Shown here piece by piece: positions 1 through 10,540 of a DNA stretch of 64,000 nucleotides. Under the pieces are notes generated by a model. The model did no database searches and had not been told where the DNA came from. It saw only the letters and a list, made by a program, of their open reading frames with translations. The first letter of the stretch is position 1. The number at the start of each line of letters is the position of its first letter. Both the position numbers and the translations under genes were made by a program. Source of the DNA: Solen grandis (Eukaryota > Mollusca > Bivalvia > Adapedonta > Solenidae); contig CM037783.1 of assembly GCA_021229015.1 (NCBI GenBank), forward strand, positions 53,900,647 through 53,964,646, written 5' to 3'.

Positions 1-295
1 GAAAACATTGGGTTATTAGTTTGCAAAAGGTGGGCAGATTGGTTTGCGGTAATCTTTTGTTTGTTTAGTAAATTTAATTGTTGTTATACCCCTGTCTCAC
101 AGAAATACTATAGAAATCATGCTTGTCTTATCCTGTCCTGTTCATCCTACTCTAACATTTCATGAGGACAAGGTGAGATGTGGGAGCATCAATTGCCTTT
201 AGATAATGTTCTAGATTCATTTTTCTTAGAGAGTACATGTAGTTTGATAAATTTCCTCTGGTGTATTAACAGTAATATATGTTTATATGCAACAG
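1..295 (+). other. Upstream/intronic sequence of the kelch gene
   Basis: No exon can be assigned here. The stretch ends in a splice acceptor (AG at 294-295) that opens the first recognisable kelch exon. Earlier exons of the gene must lie before the window. Confidence 0.5.
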
Positions 296-448
296 TGAAC
301 AACAAGTGGTCACAGCCAATGCACCTGAACCTTGGTGTACCTACTGCACGTGCAGCTCATGGCATGTGTTCAGTGGGGCGTGACCTTGTCATCTTTGGTG
401 GCAGAGATACAGAGAAACGGACCAACGATATACACATTTTCAATGTTG
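296..448 (+). CDS. Kelch-repeat protein (KLHDC1/2-like), partial: first visible exon
   Basis: This is the first visible exon of a beta-propeller kelch protein. It reads in frame as NNKWSQPMHLNLGVPTARAA..., followed by HGMCSVGRDLVIFGG and NDIHIFNV. These are the kelch hallmarks: a Trp strand, P-x-x-R-A-x-H, a hydrophobic-GG turn and a closing D-x-H-x-F strand. The exon is bounded by acceptor AG (294-295) and donor GT (449-450, ggtaagg). It starts and ends in phase 1, and its last G joins AT of the next exon to make Asp. At 153 nt it encodes about one blade. The overall look resembles kelch-domain-containing proteins of the KLHDC1/KLHDC2 group, some of which are CUL2 substrate receptors. That subfamily call is inference, since kelch blades are alike across families. 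The gene start and earlier blades are outside the window. Confidence 0.85.
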
Positions 449-981
449 GTAAGGAACTATATTTTTTAATTTTGTATGCCACAGTAATTTATTGTTTGGA
501 AGAGATAGCCCAAAGAACTTGAGACTATATTCAAAAAAGAAATCAAATATAAGTGCTACCAACAGAACACCTTTGCACCACACACTAACCTTTATTGATA
601 CTCATTTAATAACATTGTTTAAACTTTAGATTTGCTCATAAATTTAGTCACTGATAATAAGTTGGGAGTTGTTAAGCACCTTTATTTGTAGGAATATGGT
701 TATCATTTCTTAGTACATACTTTGACACTAATTACTGTGAGCTTTATAATTTCGAAACTCTGATATAACGGGGATCATATTATGGACTTATAACTTTTTA
801 CTTGTGAAATGAATTATCAAGGTTGAACCAAAAATATAGCTTTATAAGTGAATGTGCTTTATTTGTGAAATGGATGTAATTCATTGTCAGAATTGCCTTC
901 ATAGAAGAGTTTATATTTCTCATGCAGCATTAAATCTACTAATGATTTGTTTAATTAATTCCTTGTGGTCTTGCTGTACAG

Positions 982-1137
982 ATACCAGGAAGTGGAACAC
1001 AGAGTTTGAGATCAAGGGCCGACTCCCAGAACCAAGGTCATTCCACACAGCAACCAGCGTCGGGAAGAGGGTTGTGGTCATGGGAGGTCGGGCACAAGAC
1101 AACAGCCATCTCGCTGACCTCCACATATTTGATACAG
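982..1137 (+). CDS. Kelch-repeat protein, second visible exon
   Basis: This exon encodes the next blade: DTRKWNTEFEIKGRLPEPRS, FHTATSVGKRVVVMGGRA, then LADLHIFDT. It shows the P-x-x-R-S-x-H, GG and D-L-H-x-F kelch signature. Acceptor AG is at 980-981 and donor GT at 1138-1139 (ggtactg). The 156 nt are phase 1 at both ends, so it splices in frame with the exons on either side. One-blade exons with uniform phase-1 introns suggest the propeller grew by exon duplication. Confidence 0.88.
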
Positions 1138-1905
1138 GTACTGAACTTCATGAGAGCTCTTACTGAAAGAAAGACTGCAGGGGTAGTCCTGAATCGCACT
1201 CTTGACACAGTAGGTTGGTTTTACATCATTTACTGCCACTTGAGTTACCACGTGACCATGATGTGTACCTCTTGCCAAATGACATTATAAATGTTGTTTC
1301 TACAAAGGACTTATATTTGCTTTTTGTACTGAATTATTTTCATTATTATAGAAATATCAAAACATGGTGAAATAAAAGAGAATATGAAATTTTGATATAG
1401 CTGAAATTGAGCTATACAACTAATTTTGGCAGAGAACTGTGTGAGATCTCCCATGTTTAAGATATCAACCACAAAGAAGAATCAAACCATGATATTTGGC
1501 CATTTTAAGTAAGAAGGTGTTCATTTCCAATTTATAAAGATTTTAAAGTCCTATGTATAACTTAGTTTTTACACTGGTTTTTTTTTTTTTTAGTAGATCA
1601 ATGAAATTTTGTGTCAAAATGGAGCAAATTTCTCAAGGTCTCACCCCTTGATAATCCCTAAGTATTTTGTAGGCTGATCTGGGTTTATACTTGTTGTTAC
1701 TAAAATAGAAGGTAAGAAGGTGCTAATGATCTTTTTCATTTTGAAAACTGTTTTCAGGAAAACAAGGCTTTTTATTGGTCTGAAATGGTGTCAAAAGTTT
1801 TATTAAGAATACATAAATTGTTTCACACATGATGTTAAAGTGCAGTTATATTTGTCATTCTTGCTGCAGGGATTTTAAACCACTGCAACAAGAATGGCAT
1901 AGTTT

Positions 1906-3485
1906 TTTAGCTCACCTGAGCACAAAGTGCTCAAGGTGAGCTTTTGTGATCGCCCTTCGTCCGGCGTCCGTCGTCGTGCGTCGTCCGTCGTCAACAATTT
2001 GCTTTAAACGACATCTCCTCTGAAACCGCTTGACAGAATTAAATGAAACTTGGCAGGAATGTTCCTTGGGTGAGGCTCTACAAAAGTTGCTAAAATAAAG
2101 TTGATCCATGAAGAACTCTGGTTGCCATGGCAACAAAAAGAAAAATAATTTGAAAACTTTAAAAATCATCTCCCTCAAAACTACTGGCCAGATTTCAAAA
2201 TAATTTGGTACAGATGTTCCTTGGGTCAACCTCTACCAAAGTTGGGGCGGGGCTTATTTGCCTTATATGTATATAGAGAAACCTTTAAACAACATCTCCT
2301 CTGAAACCACTGGACAGAATTTGATTAAACTTGGCAGGGATGATCCTTGGGTCAACCTTCACAAAAGTTGCTAAAATAAAGTTGATCCATGAAGAACTCT
2401 GGTTGCCATGGCAACAAAAAGAAAAATAATTTGAAAACTTTAAAAATCATCTCCTTCAAAACTACTGGCCAGATTTCAAAATAATTTGGTACAGATGTTC
2501 CTTGGGTCAACCTCTACCAAAGTTGCTAAAATTATTCCAATCCATAAAAAAACATGGCCGCCAGGGGCGGGGCTTATTTGCCTTATATGTATATAGAGAA
2601 ACCTTTAAACAACATCTCCTCTGAAACCACTGGACAGAATTTGATTAAACTTGGCAGGGATGATCCTTGGGTCAACCTTCACAAAAGTTGCTAAAATAAA
2701 GTTGATCCATGTAGAACTCTGGTTGCCATGGCAACAAAAAAAAAAAAATGAAAACTTTAAAAATCATCTCCTTCAAAACTACTGGCCAGATTTCAAAATA
2801 ATTTGGTACAGATGTTCCTTGGGTCAACCTCTACCAAAGTTGCTAAAATTATTCCGATCAGTAAAAAAACATGGCCGCCAAGGGCGGGGCTTATTTGCCT
2901 TATATGTATATAGAGAAACCTTTAAACAACATCTCCTCTGAAACCACTGGACAGAATTTGATTAAACTTGGCAGGGATGATCCTTGGGTCAACCTTCACA
3001 AAAGTTGCTAAAATAAAGTTGATCCATGTAGAACTCTGGTTGCCATGGCAACAAAAAGAAAAAAAAAATGAAAACTTTAAAAATCATCTCCTTCAAAACT
3101 ACTGGCCAGATTTTAAAATAAATTGGTACAGACGGTTCTTGGGTCAACCTCTACCAAAGTTGCTAAAATTATTCCAATCCGTAAAAAAACATGGCCGCCA
3201 GGGGCGGGGCTTATTTGCCCTATATGTATATAGGGAAAACTTTAATCAAAATTTCCTCTGAAACCACTGGACTGAATTTGATTAAACTTGACAGGAATGA
3301 TCCTTGGGTCAACCTTCACAAAAGTTCCTAAAATAAACTTGATCCATATAGAACTCTGGTTGCCATGGCTACAAAAAGAAAAAAAATATGAAAACTTTAA
3401 AAATCATCTTCTTCAAAACTACTGGCCTTGGGTCAACCTATTTATCTCAGGTGAGCGATTTAGGGCCATCATGGGCCTCTTGTTT
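1906..3485 (+). mobile_element. Non-autonomous element with gctcacctgag/ctcaggtgagc ends and internal tandem repeats
   Basis: The left end is an imperfect hairpin (agctcacctgagca, aaag, tgctcaaggtgagct) followed by a CG-rich stretch of gtcc/gtcg repeats. The right end is ctcaggtgagcgat followed by the small hairpin agggccatcatgggcct. Most of the interior is a ~317-bp tandem repeat. No transposase is visible. Two further elements with the same ends occur at 17648-18880 (right end only) and 29453-30029 (reverse orientation), which shows a dispersed family. The short open frames inside the repeats are by-products of the periodicity. Confidence 0.75.
2243..3440 (+). repeat. ~317-bp tandem repeat, about four copies, inside the element
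   Basis: The phrase ggggcggggcttatttgcc recurs near 2243, 2562, 2882 and 3202, which is a period of roughly 317-320 bp. Each unit also carries gaaaccactggacagaattt, gttgccatggcaacaaa and ctactggccagat. Copies differ mainly in A-run length. The last unit is shortened. Confidence 0.85.
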
Positions 3486-4581
3486 TGTCAACTATCAGAA
3501 AGTTTTATCTGCATAGGTGAATCTTTACATAATGAATTAGAATAACGACATTACTGTTTATCTAACTCAAATTATTAAATTGTTATATACATCCTAGCTT
3601 GAAAACTGGCAGATTTTGTTATCAGTAAAGATTAATCATGCCCTTAATCTAATAGCAGTCAACTTTGAAAAAAGGGCAAGGTGACTGAAGTGTGTGGCAA
3701 GTATAAAACGATATTGATCTAATAGTAACTGAAACTTGTTCAGACTGTTTTCAGTCTGACCTAGCTTTCTATTGTCTGAATGATGAAGTTGAAGCTTTGT
3801 TGTTGTTGTTTTATTTTTTGGTTGTTCAGAATAGATGAACAAACAAATTAAAAAACAAGAAATATCTTTAAAAAAGATATTCGGCGTAGGATGAAAGAAA
3901 AACGAGATTTCCAGTCTTCTAGAACATTCCGAGGAAAAGCGCGCGAAAGACCGACGCACAACAAATTTAGTACGCTCTAGAAATAGTTCAGTATTTTTTC
4001 TATGAAATATACTTATTTATAGACACTAATACAAAAAATTATATCTGTAAATAGGCTTGTTTGATATTTGTTCATATCATTATTGCATATGACAATTATG
4101 ATATAAAAGCGTTATTAGTTGTTTTGGTTTTGGCGAATTAATTTTCAATGAGAGCATCTCGGCAGGCTGGAAGAATTCAATATACATAGGTGGATTCTTT
4201 TTTGTTGTTTTAAATCATTTTCACAAAGTAGCATTCCTCAATTGATGGAAAAGGATTGTATTTAACTTACTGAAATCACTTTCATGTTTACATCAAAAAG
4301 AAAAGTAATAACACCAAGCTGAATGATATATACAAGCTGCACCCCTTATTTACAGTAATTTTATTGTCCATAACGATGCGTTAACCAATAACAGGAGTCC
4401 TTTTATTCAGCTTAGAATTATTTACCGCTGTTAGCGTACATTTGATTGGTTTAAGATGCGAGTTGAAATCGAAATTATACAGCTACGCCGAAAAATCACA
4501 GGATCCACATTTAGGCATTTAACATGTAGGCATCACATTTAGTACATCATATATTTGAACTTTTCTTTCCATCTTTAACAG

Positions 4582-4755
4582 AAACATTTGAGTGGTTGCA
4601 GCCAGCAGTTGAAGGGGATATTCCTGCTGCAAGGGGGCAGCACTCAGTGGTAACTGCTGGCGACAAGGTCGTTTTATTTGGAGGTTCTTCGGAGTTCAAG
4701 GCTGAAATCATGATGTGCCAGAAATTCTATGGAGATACCTTTGTAATGCCTGTTG
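4582..4755 (+). CDS. Kelch-repeat protein, third visible exon
   Basis: This exon encodes a further blade: ETFEWLQPAVEGDIPAARGQ, then HSVVTAGDKVVLFGGSSEF and a divergent tail ending FYGDTFVMPV. Acceptor AG is at 4580-4581 and donor GT at 4756-4757 (gtatgt). The 174 nt keep phase 1 at both ends. The usual closing D-x-x-F strand is replaced by a longer, less regular sequence, as expected for the last blade before the C-terminal tail. Confidence 0.87.
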
Positions 4756-5142
4756 GTATGTAAGAGTTCTAATACCTTCCTCAATTGCTTGAACATTCAT
4801 ACATCAGTTTCTTTTTAACAATATATTCTAAGTTGATAAATATACATGGACTTTAGGAATAAACAAATTTTACTTGGGATTTGGATTTAATAACAGATAT
4901 GATAGCCAGTCAATATATTTTTAAGAAAGAAAAATATGTGGGGTTTTTTTTTGTTCTTTTTTTTTTCATCGGAAAAAGAAGGGAAACCCCTCAGGTCGTC
5001 ATCACAAGTTTTAGGTGTTTAGAAGCAATTTCAGTCTTGTCCTAAATAGCTATGGGTATTTTTTTCTTAATTGAAACCTCTTTCCTGTATAGCAATCACT
5101 CAACACTGATAAATATATTTCATATATTATTTACACCAACAG

Positions 5143-5240
5143 CTGATGTTTTAAAAGGCAGCTCACTCCCACAGACCACGGCAGCAGATCAAAGCAACGG
5201 ACATACTAATGGTCACCAGGAACAGCCCTCCTCCTCCTGA
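5143..5240 (+). CDS. Kelch-repeat protein, terminal exon
   Basis: The last coding exon follows acceptor AG at 5141-5142 and completes an Ala codon across the intron. It encodes ADVLKGSSLPQTTAADQSNG, then a low-complexity polar tail ending in QPSSS and a TGA stop at 5238-5240. The tail is rich in Ser, Gln, Asn and His and is probably disordered. No clear AATAAA signal follows closely, so the 3' end of the transcript is not fixed. Confidence 0.8.
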
Positions 5241-5683
5241 GGTTGATCACAATGGCAACCAGCTCAGGGATGACATCAGCACAGGTCCTCAACCTAGCCT
5301 ATTTACTACATAGTTCATCCTTACCTGTTGAGAGATAGGAACATATTACATGTAATGTCCAGAGAACAGCTTCAAGTCGGATCAAATATTTTTATGTTGT
5401 AAAGTGCTAAAGATTTTTTTTTGTGTGCTTTATTAGGAGAGAAAAAAAAATTAAATTACTTGCATGACAGTATACCAGTATACATGTTTAAATATTTGAT
5501 CACTTTGTAGACCTGAGTTAAATTATAGACACATGTATAAGTGCTTAAAAAGCAAGGCTGTGAATATGTAGCTGAATTATTATAAAAAGCATTTTTAGTC
5601 CCCTACCGGTGTAACCGGAGGGGACTATAGGTTTGCACCTTCGTCTGTGCGTCAGTCTGTCCGTCCACAAAAACTGGATCCCA

Positions 5684-6753
5684 CAGGGTTCGACATTAAC
5701 TTTTTTTGAGAGCTGGACCAGCGGTCTAGTAACATAGAAAACCTACTAGACCTGACCTTAACTGAAATATACCGAAGCGTTAAACACATACATGTCATAC
5801 TTAGGTAAATATATTTACTTGGAATACCTTACAGTGTGTGTGTGTTTTTTGTTTTGTTTTTGTTTGTTTTTTTGTTTCTTTATCATGTTTACCTTAAGAA
5901 ATGAATAAAGGTCTACAAAGATAATACTAGAATTACTCTTGTGTTACATGCTTTTCAATAACATTGCATGAACACCTTGGACTTTAACACTCATTCAGCC
6001 CCTCACTGTGTGGGTTCAAATCCCAGCAGGGTCATTTGGATTTTCATGTAAGTTGTATATATATACTCCCATATATGTGAGTTCCGGATAATGTCTATTG
6101 TTTAATGACTTTCAAGCAATTCCATCTGTTTCCTGTCATCTATTCATACAGTTTCTTTGATTCCTCTTCACATTTTTTGTTCATTACTGACATTGTCTTT
6201 TTTGTCGGATGAAAAGACTATTTGACATTTTTCGTATTGGCTGCACATTGCGGTAAAACAAATCCTGAAAAGGTCTTTTGTCGTTATACATGGGATCCCA
6301 GCATAATAAAAAGATAAGCGTTCATGCATTAACTTGCATCTCTACCATTTTTAAATTAAATTTTATTCATTTCGTAAACATTATAAAATGAAAAGTTAGA
6401 TAAAGAAATAATCATTCTTAGCTTAGTTTACGACATTGAACTTGGCAAGTGCGTGGGGGAAAAAGCCTCGTTCTGAAAACAGAAACCATCGAGTTAACGC
6501 GTGTCAAGGTTGTTACTGAAAATGCCGCTAAATATAGCACACACAGGTTTTCCAAGAGACTGTTTCAACAAGGGTCAATAGTTTGGCCATTACAGTTATT
6601 TTTGGGCTTTTGATCTGTCAATAGATAAAATTCCTGCTAACTTTGAGCAATTTAGAACACGACTAGTCGGTCGTGTTTGCCTAGGACCTAGATGGACCGG
6701 ACCATTTATCTACTAGGGAATGGCGTTCAGTAAGGCCTTCATGTCTAACCCTG
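5684..6753 (+). mobile_element. Composite copy A (1.07 kb)
   Basis: This copy runs from cagggttcgacattaac to ggccttcatgtctaaccctg. It shares long matching tracts with copy B, such as cctactagacctgacctta and gtcggatgaaaagactattt. It keeps only a stub (gtgggttcaaatcccagcag) of the SINE sequence that is longer in copy B. Confidence 0.8.
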
Positions 6754-7080
6754 CTTACTTAAATCTATATAAACTATTTTGTTAAACTAGAGTACCAAGG
6801 GTTCACTGAATCATCTACTTTTATACCTTTGGGATTTGATGGCTTGAATCCATGGCTCAGGTTGATTGTTTCCATCTCCAAATCAGCATCAACAGGCATG
6901 GACTGTGGACTGCAAATCATCACATGGGTCATCCAGGCTTGCTTTTTGTACCATGAGACTCAGACTCATGTTGTAGGGATTCTGGACTGTGGCTGTCTTC
7001 AACAGTAGCCTCATCAATGTCTGTAAATATATACAGTCAACAGTTGGGTCATGTCTTAATTATCCATAGGTGGGTCTTAC
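6754..7080. other. 327-bp spacer between the two transposon copies
   Basis: The spacer starts and ends with CTTAC. It is unique within the window and has no open frame of note. It contains short stretches such as gaatccatggctcaggttg and catcaacaggcatgg with no recognised function. Confidence 0.6.
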
Positions 7081-8461
7081 CAGGGTTCAACATTCACTTT
7101 TTTGAGAGCTAGACCAGTGGTCCAGTAACTTAGAAAACCTACTAGACCTGACCTTAACTGAACTAGACCAAAGTGTAAAGATCAATATACTTACTTCGTA
7201 ATACCTCACAGTGTGTGTTGTTTTTTGTTGTTTCTTTATCATGTTTACCTTTAGAAATGAATAAAGGTCAACAAAGATAAAACTAGAAGTACTCTTGTGT
7301 TACATGCTTTTCAATAACATTGCATGAACACCTTGGACTTTAACACCCACTCAGCCCCTCCCGCGTGGTTCGAGGTTGGACAAATCTCTCAGCCCCTCAC
7401 CGCTGTGGGTTCGAATCCCAGTAGGGACTGCGGATTTTTCATGTTAGGAAGCCTTCCAGTTGGCTTGCGGTAGGTCAGTGGTTCTACCCAGGTACCTCTG
7501 AGTACTCGGGGTCTTCCTCCAACTGTAATTAGCTGGACGTCGCTATATGATTGAGATACTATCGCAGCAACGGTAAACCCCAATACAACAATACAATCGA
7601 ATCCTGGCAGGGTCATTCGGATTTTCATGTAAGGAAGCCTTCAAGCTGGCTTGCGGTAGTTCGGTGGTTCTACATGGATGCCTCCGTGCAATCGGGGTCT
7701 TCCTGAAATTAGCTGGGCATCGCTATATGACTGAAATACTGTCGAAGCGACGGTAAACTCAAATAGTAAAGGCAAGTCATGAACACCTTGATTGTACTTA
7801 CATTGAAATCCCCATATATGCGAGTTCCAGATAATGTCTATTGTTTAATTCCATCTGTTTCCTGTCATCTTTTCATACAGTTTCTTTGATTCCTATTCAC
7901 ATTTTTTGTTCATAACTGACATTGTCTTTTTTGTCGGATGAAAAGACTATTTGACATTTTCGTATCGGCTGCACATTGTGGTAAACATATCTTGAAAAGG
8001 TCTATTGTCGTTATACATGGGATCCCAGCATAATAAAAAGATGAGCGTTCATGCATTAACTTGCATCTCTAGCATTTTTAAATTAAATTTTATTCATTTC
8101 GTTAACATTATAAAATGAAAAGTTAGATAAAGAAATAATCATTCTTAGCTTAGTATACACTATTGAACTTGGCTAGTGCGTGGGGGGGAAAAGCCTCGTT
8201 CTGAAAACAGAAACCACTGAGTTAACGCATGTCAAGGTTGTTACTGAAAATGCCGCTAAATATAGCACACACAGGTTTTCCAAGAAACTGTTTCAACAAG
8301 GGTCAATAGTTTGGCCATTACAGTTATTTTTGTGCTTTTGGTGTGTCCTGCAAACTTTGAGCAATTTAGAACACGACCTCTTGGTCGTGTAAGCCTAGGA
8401 CCTAGATGGACCGAAATCCACTAGTGAATGTCGTTCGGGCGGGCCTTAATGTCGAACCCTG
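7081..8461 (+). mobile_element. Composite copy B (1.38 kb) with SINE-derived insert
   Basis: This copy runs from cagggttcaacattcactt to cttaatgtcgaaccctg. It is collinear with copy A apart from ~370 extra bases (about 7362-7775) made of two partial copies of a tRNA-derived SINE. Confidence 0.8.
7380..7775 (+). mobile_element. Two partial SINE-1 copies inside transposon copy B
   Basis: Two tandem partial copies both carry ggttcgaatccc-like box B sequence or its remnant. They also share ttttcatgtnaggaagcctt, tggcttgcggta, ggtggttctac, cggggtcttcct, gctggacgtcgctatatga and the tail gcgacggtaaac. The same sequence at 59880-60115 is more complete. Confidence 0.75.
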
Positions 8462-8945
8462 TCCCATGATAACTCAAAAAGAATTGAAGATATTTCTATG
8501 AAACTTGAAATATGGATAGATAGCTGTATTGAGATTATGCATGTCTTTTTTTTTCTACCTAGGTTTAAAAAATCTGGTTGCTATGACAACAAATAGACTT
8601 AAAATATGGCAAATAAAGCAATATATTGTGACTTGAAATATGAATAGATGGCAGTATGGAGATTATGCACATCATTTTTAGTTGTTTTTTTTCTCTCTTT
8701 TTCTTCTGACCAAAATTCTGGTTGCTTTGGTTATGGGAAAATTATGTACATCACCGGTAGGGGACTCGCGTGTTGCCTGCAACACCAGTTACTTGTTTAT
8801 TTTGGTTCATTTTTGCCTACTGGCATTCAATGTTGGTGTTTCATTAATGTATATAAATAATCATATTTTTATCTGTTTTAAAGATATAATACTATATGTG
8901 AATGGCAGTAGCAAGATCTTTATACTATGAACAATATTTATTTAA

Positions 8946-9179
8946 CCCTTTCCCTCATAGAGGATACCATGAAAAGACCTATGCGAACAGCATAAAACCA
9001 GATCAGCCTGCGAGTAACTCGCAGGCTGATCAGGTTTTATGCTGTTCGCTGCTCCTCAGTGGTCTGGAAATGAGGATTTTTTAATTAAATTTGGTAAGGT
9101 TTAACTGTGGTTTTCTGCAGATAAGGCTTTATGTGGTACCTATTGAGTGCGTCAAAATGAGTCTATATGAGGGAAAGGG
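8946..9179 (+). mobile_element. piggyBac-type MITE, copy 1
   Basis: The element is flanked by TTAA on both sides (8942-8945 and 9180-9183). Its inverted ends are CCCTTTCCCTCATA and a TATGAGGGAAAGGG version. TTAA targets plus CCC-starting termini are the piggyBac signature. The centre is a long palindrome (gatcagcctgcgagt mirrored by actcgcaggctgatc), extended by gcgaacagcataaaacc and its complement. Copies 2 and 3 (15151-15383, 59196-59429) lie in the opposite orientation. It has no coding capacity. Confidence 0.88.
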
Positions 9180-9574
9180 TTAAATAAAAAGGATGTTTAT
9201 GTAAGCTGTAATTTGTCTTTATGTGTGAAGTACTCAAGTATTGAAATTAAAATGAATTGTGTCTCCTAGACTTGACAGAAAAGGCAGAGTTATCCTATGC
9301 ACCAGAGTGTCAGCATCTATGTAGATATCACTGTAATGCTTATGTTTAAGTTGAGCATGTAAGTTACCATCCATATATATCTCAGTAACCAGCTATGCTT
9401 ATTTATTTAATATTTCACTAAGGTCTTAATTTTTTAGTTGCAAATTACTCTAAACAAGATAACTCAACCAAATTCGGCCCATTTCAGGAATGATTTGCAT
9501 GGCAGAATAATCGGCTGTTTTACAGACAGATTTTTGTTACTCTCAGAGTCTTGATCATCCTGATCATTATTCTG

Positions 9575-9850
9575 TTCACTGACCACCATCATAATCATCA
9601 TCACCACCTTTGTTATCATCATCACCATCATAATCATTATCACCACCATCATAATCTTTATCATCAACACCATCATTATTATCATCACCACCATCATAAT
9701 CATCATTACCATCATAATCTGTATCACCACCACCATTATAATCATCACCACCATCATATTTACCATCACCACCACCATTATCATCATTACCACCATCATC
9801 TTTACCATCACCTCCATCATAATAATCATCACCACCATCATCTTTAAAAT
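9575..9850 (+). repeat. ATC/ACC/ATT triplet repeat tract
   Basis: An irregular run of atc, acc and att triplets. It leaves a His/Tyr-rich frame open on the plus strand and a Met/Val-rich frame on the minus strand. Both look like products of the triplet structure rather than genes. Confidence 0.9.
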
Positions 9851-9949
9851 TACCACCCAGGGCTTCATCATCATGTCACTATCCAACATTCAGGTCCAAT
9901 TTTGATCTTTCAAGATTTTCACTACCATTTTGTTTTATCATTATTTTTA

Positions 9950-10540
9950 CTCCTCATCAATATTACCATCATCTATTTCACCACTATCATCTTTTTATCA
10001 TCATCATTCATTGACCATCATTATCTTAATCATCATTACCACCACTATCATCATTATTATCATTCATTGACCATTATTATCTTAATCATCATTACCACCA
10101 CTATCATCTTTATTATCATCATCATTCATTGACCATCATTATCTTAAACATCATTACCACCACTATCATCTTTATTATCATCATCATTCATTGACCATCA
10201 TTATCTTAATCATCATTACCACCACTATCATCATCATTATCATCATCATTCATTGACCATCATTATCTTAATCATCATTACCACCACTATCATCTTTATT
10301 ATCATCATCATTCATTGACCATCATTATCTTAATCATCATTACCACCACTATCATCATCTTTATCATCATCATTCATTGACCATCATTATCTTAATCATC
10401 ATTACCACCACTATCATCTTTATTATCTTTATCATTCATTGACCATCATTATCTTAATCATCATTACCACCACTATCATCTTTATCATCATCATTGATCA
10501 ATGACCATCATTACATTTACACCATCATTGTTCAATGATT
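9950..10540 (+). repeat. ~60-bp minisatellite of CAT/ACC triplets
   Basis: The phrase cattgaccatcattatctta recurs about every 60-64 bases from ~10009 to ~10450 (about eight copies), each followed by atcatcattaccaccactat. It evidently grew out of the same triplet-rich tract as 9575-9850. Confidence 0.88.

Larger units (their letters stand above)
1138..4581 (+). other. Large intron of the kelch gene carrying a repeat element
   Basis: The intron runs from donor GT at 1138 to acceptor AG at 4580-4581, and both neighbouring exons match its phase. It contains the 1.6-kb element at 1906-3485. The remaining parts (1140-1905 and 3486-4570) hold no exon-like sequence that I can see. Confidence 0.75.
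5684..8461. mobile_element. Two-copy composite DNA transposon (hAT-like, 5-bp duplications)
   Basis: Two related elements in direct orientation (5684-6753 and 7081-8461) flank a 327-bp spacer. All four ends carry CAGGGTTCGACATTAA or a close variant as inverted termini. The outer ends are flanked by the same 5 bp, TCCCA (5679-5683 and 8462-8466). The inner ends are flanked by a different shared 5 bp, CTTAC (6754-6758 and 7076-7080). CAGGG termini are usual for hAT-type elements, and 5-bp duplications are known in part of that group. No transposase frame is visible, so the elements are non-autonomous. Confidence 0.8.
5597..8766 (+). mobile_element. TIR element of the AGTCCCCTACCGGTG type, split by a later insertion
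   Basis: The left end AGTCCCCTACCGGTG (5597-5611) is mirrored exactly by CACCGGTAGGGGACT (8752-8766), a 15-bp perfect inverted repeat. The left end continues as a hairpin (agtcccctaccggtg, taac, cggaggggact). The original element is short: 5597-5683 continues directly into 8462-8766, and everything between is a later insertion. The interior has no coding capacity. I could not identify a target-site duplication. Confidence 0.8.

Noticed and set aside
103..172. Possible upstream kelch exon with acceptor cag (100-102) and donor aag/gtgaga
   Set aside because: The only open phase is incompatible with the phase-1 start of the next exon, and the reading has no kelch character.
2651..3545. Three similar ~95-codon frames (MAGMILGSTFTKVAKI...)
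   Set aside because: They are translations of the ~317-bp tandem repeat inside a non-autonomous element.
9551..9847. 98-codon His-rich open frame
   Set aside because: It is an artefact of the ATC/ACC triplet tract; the opposite strand is equally open.
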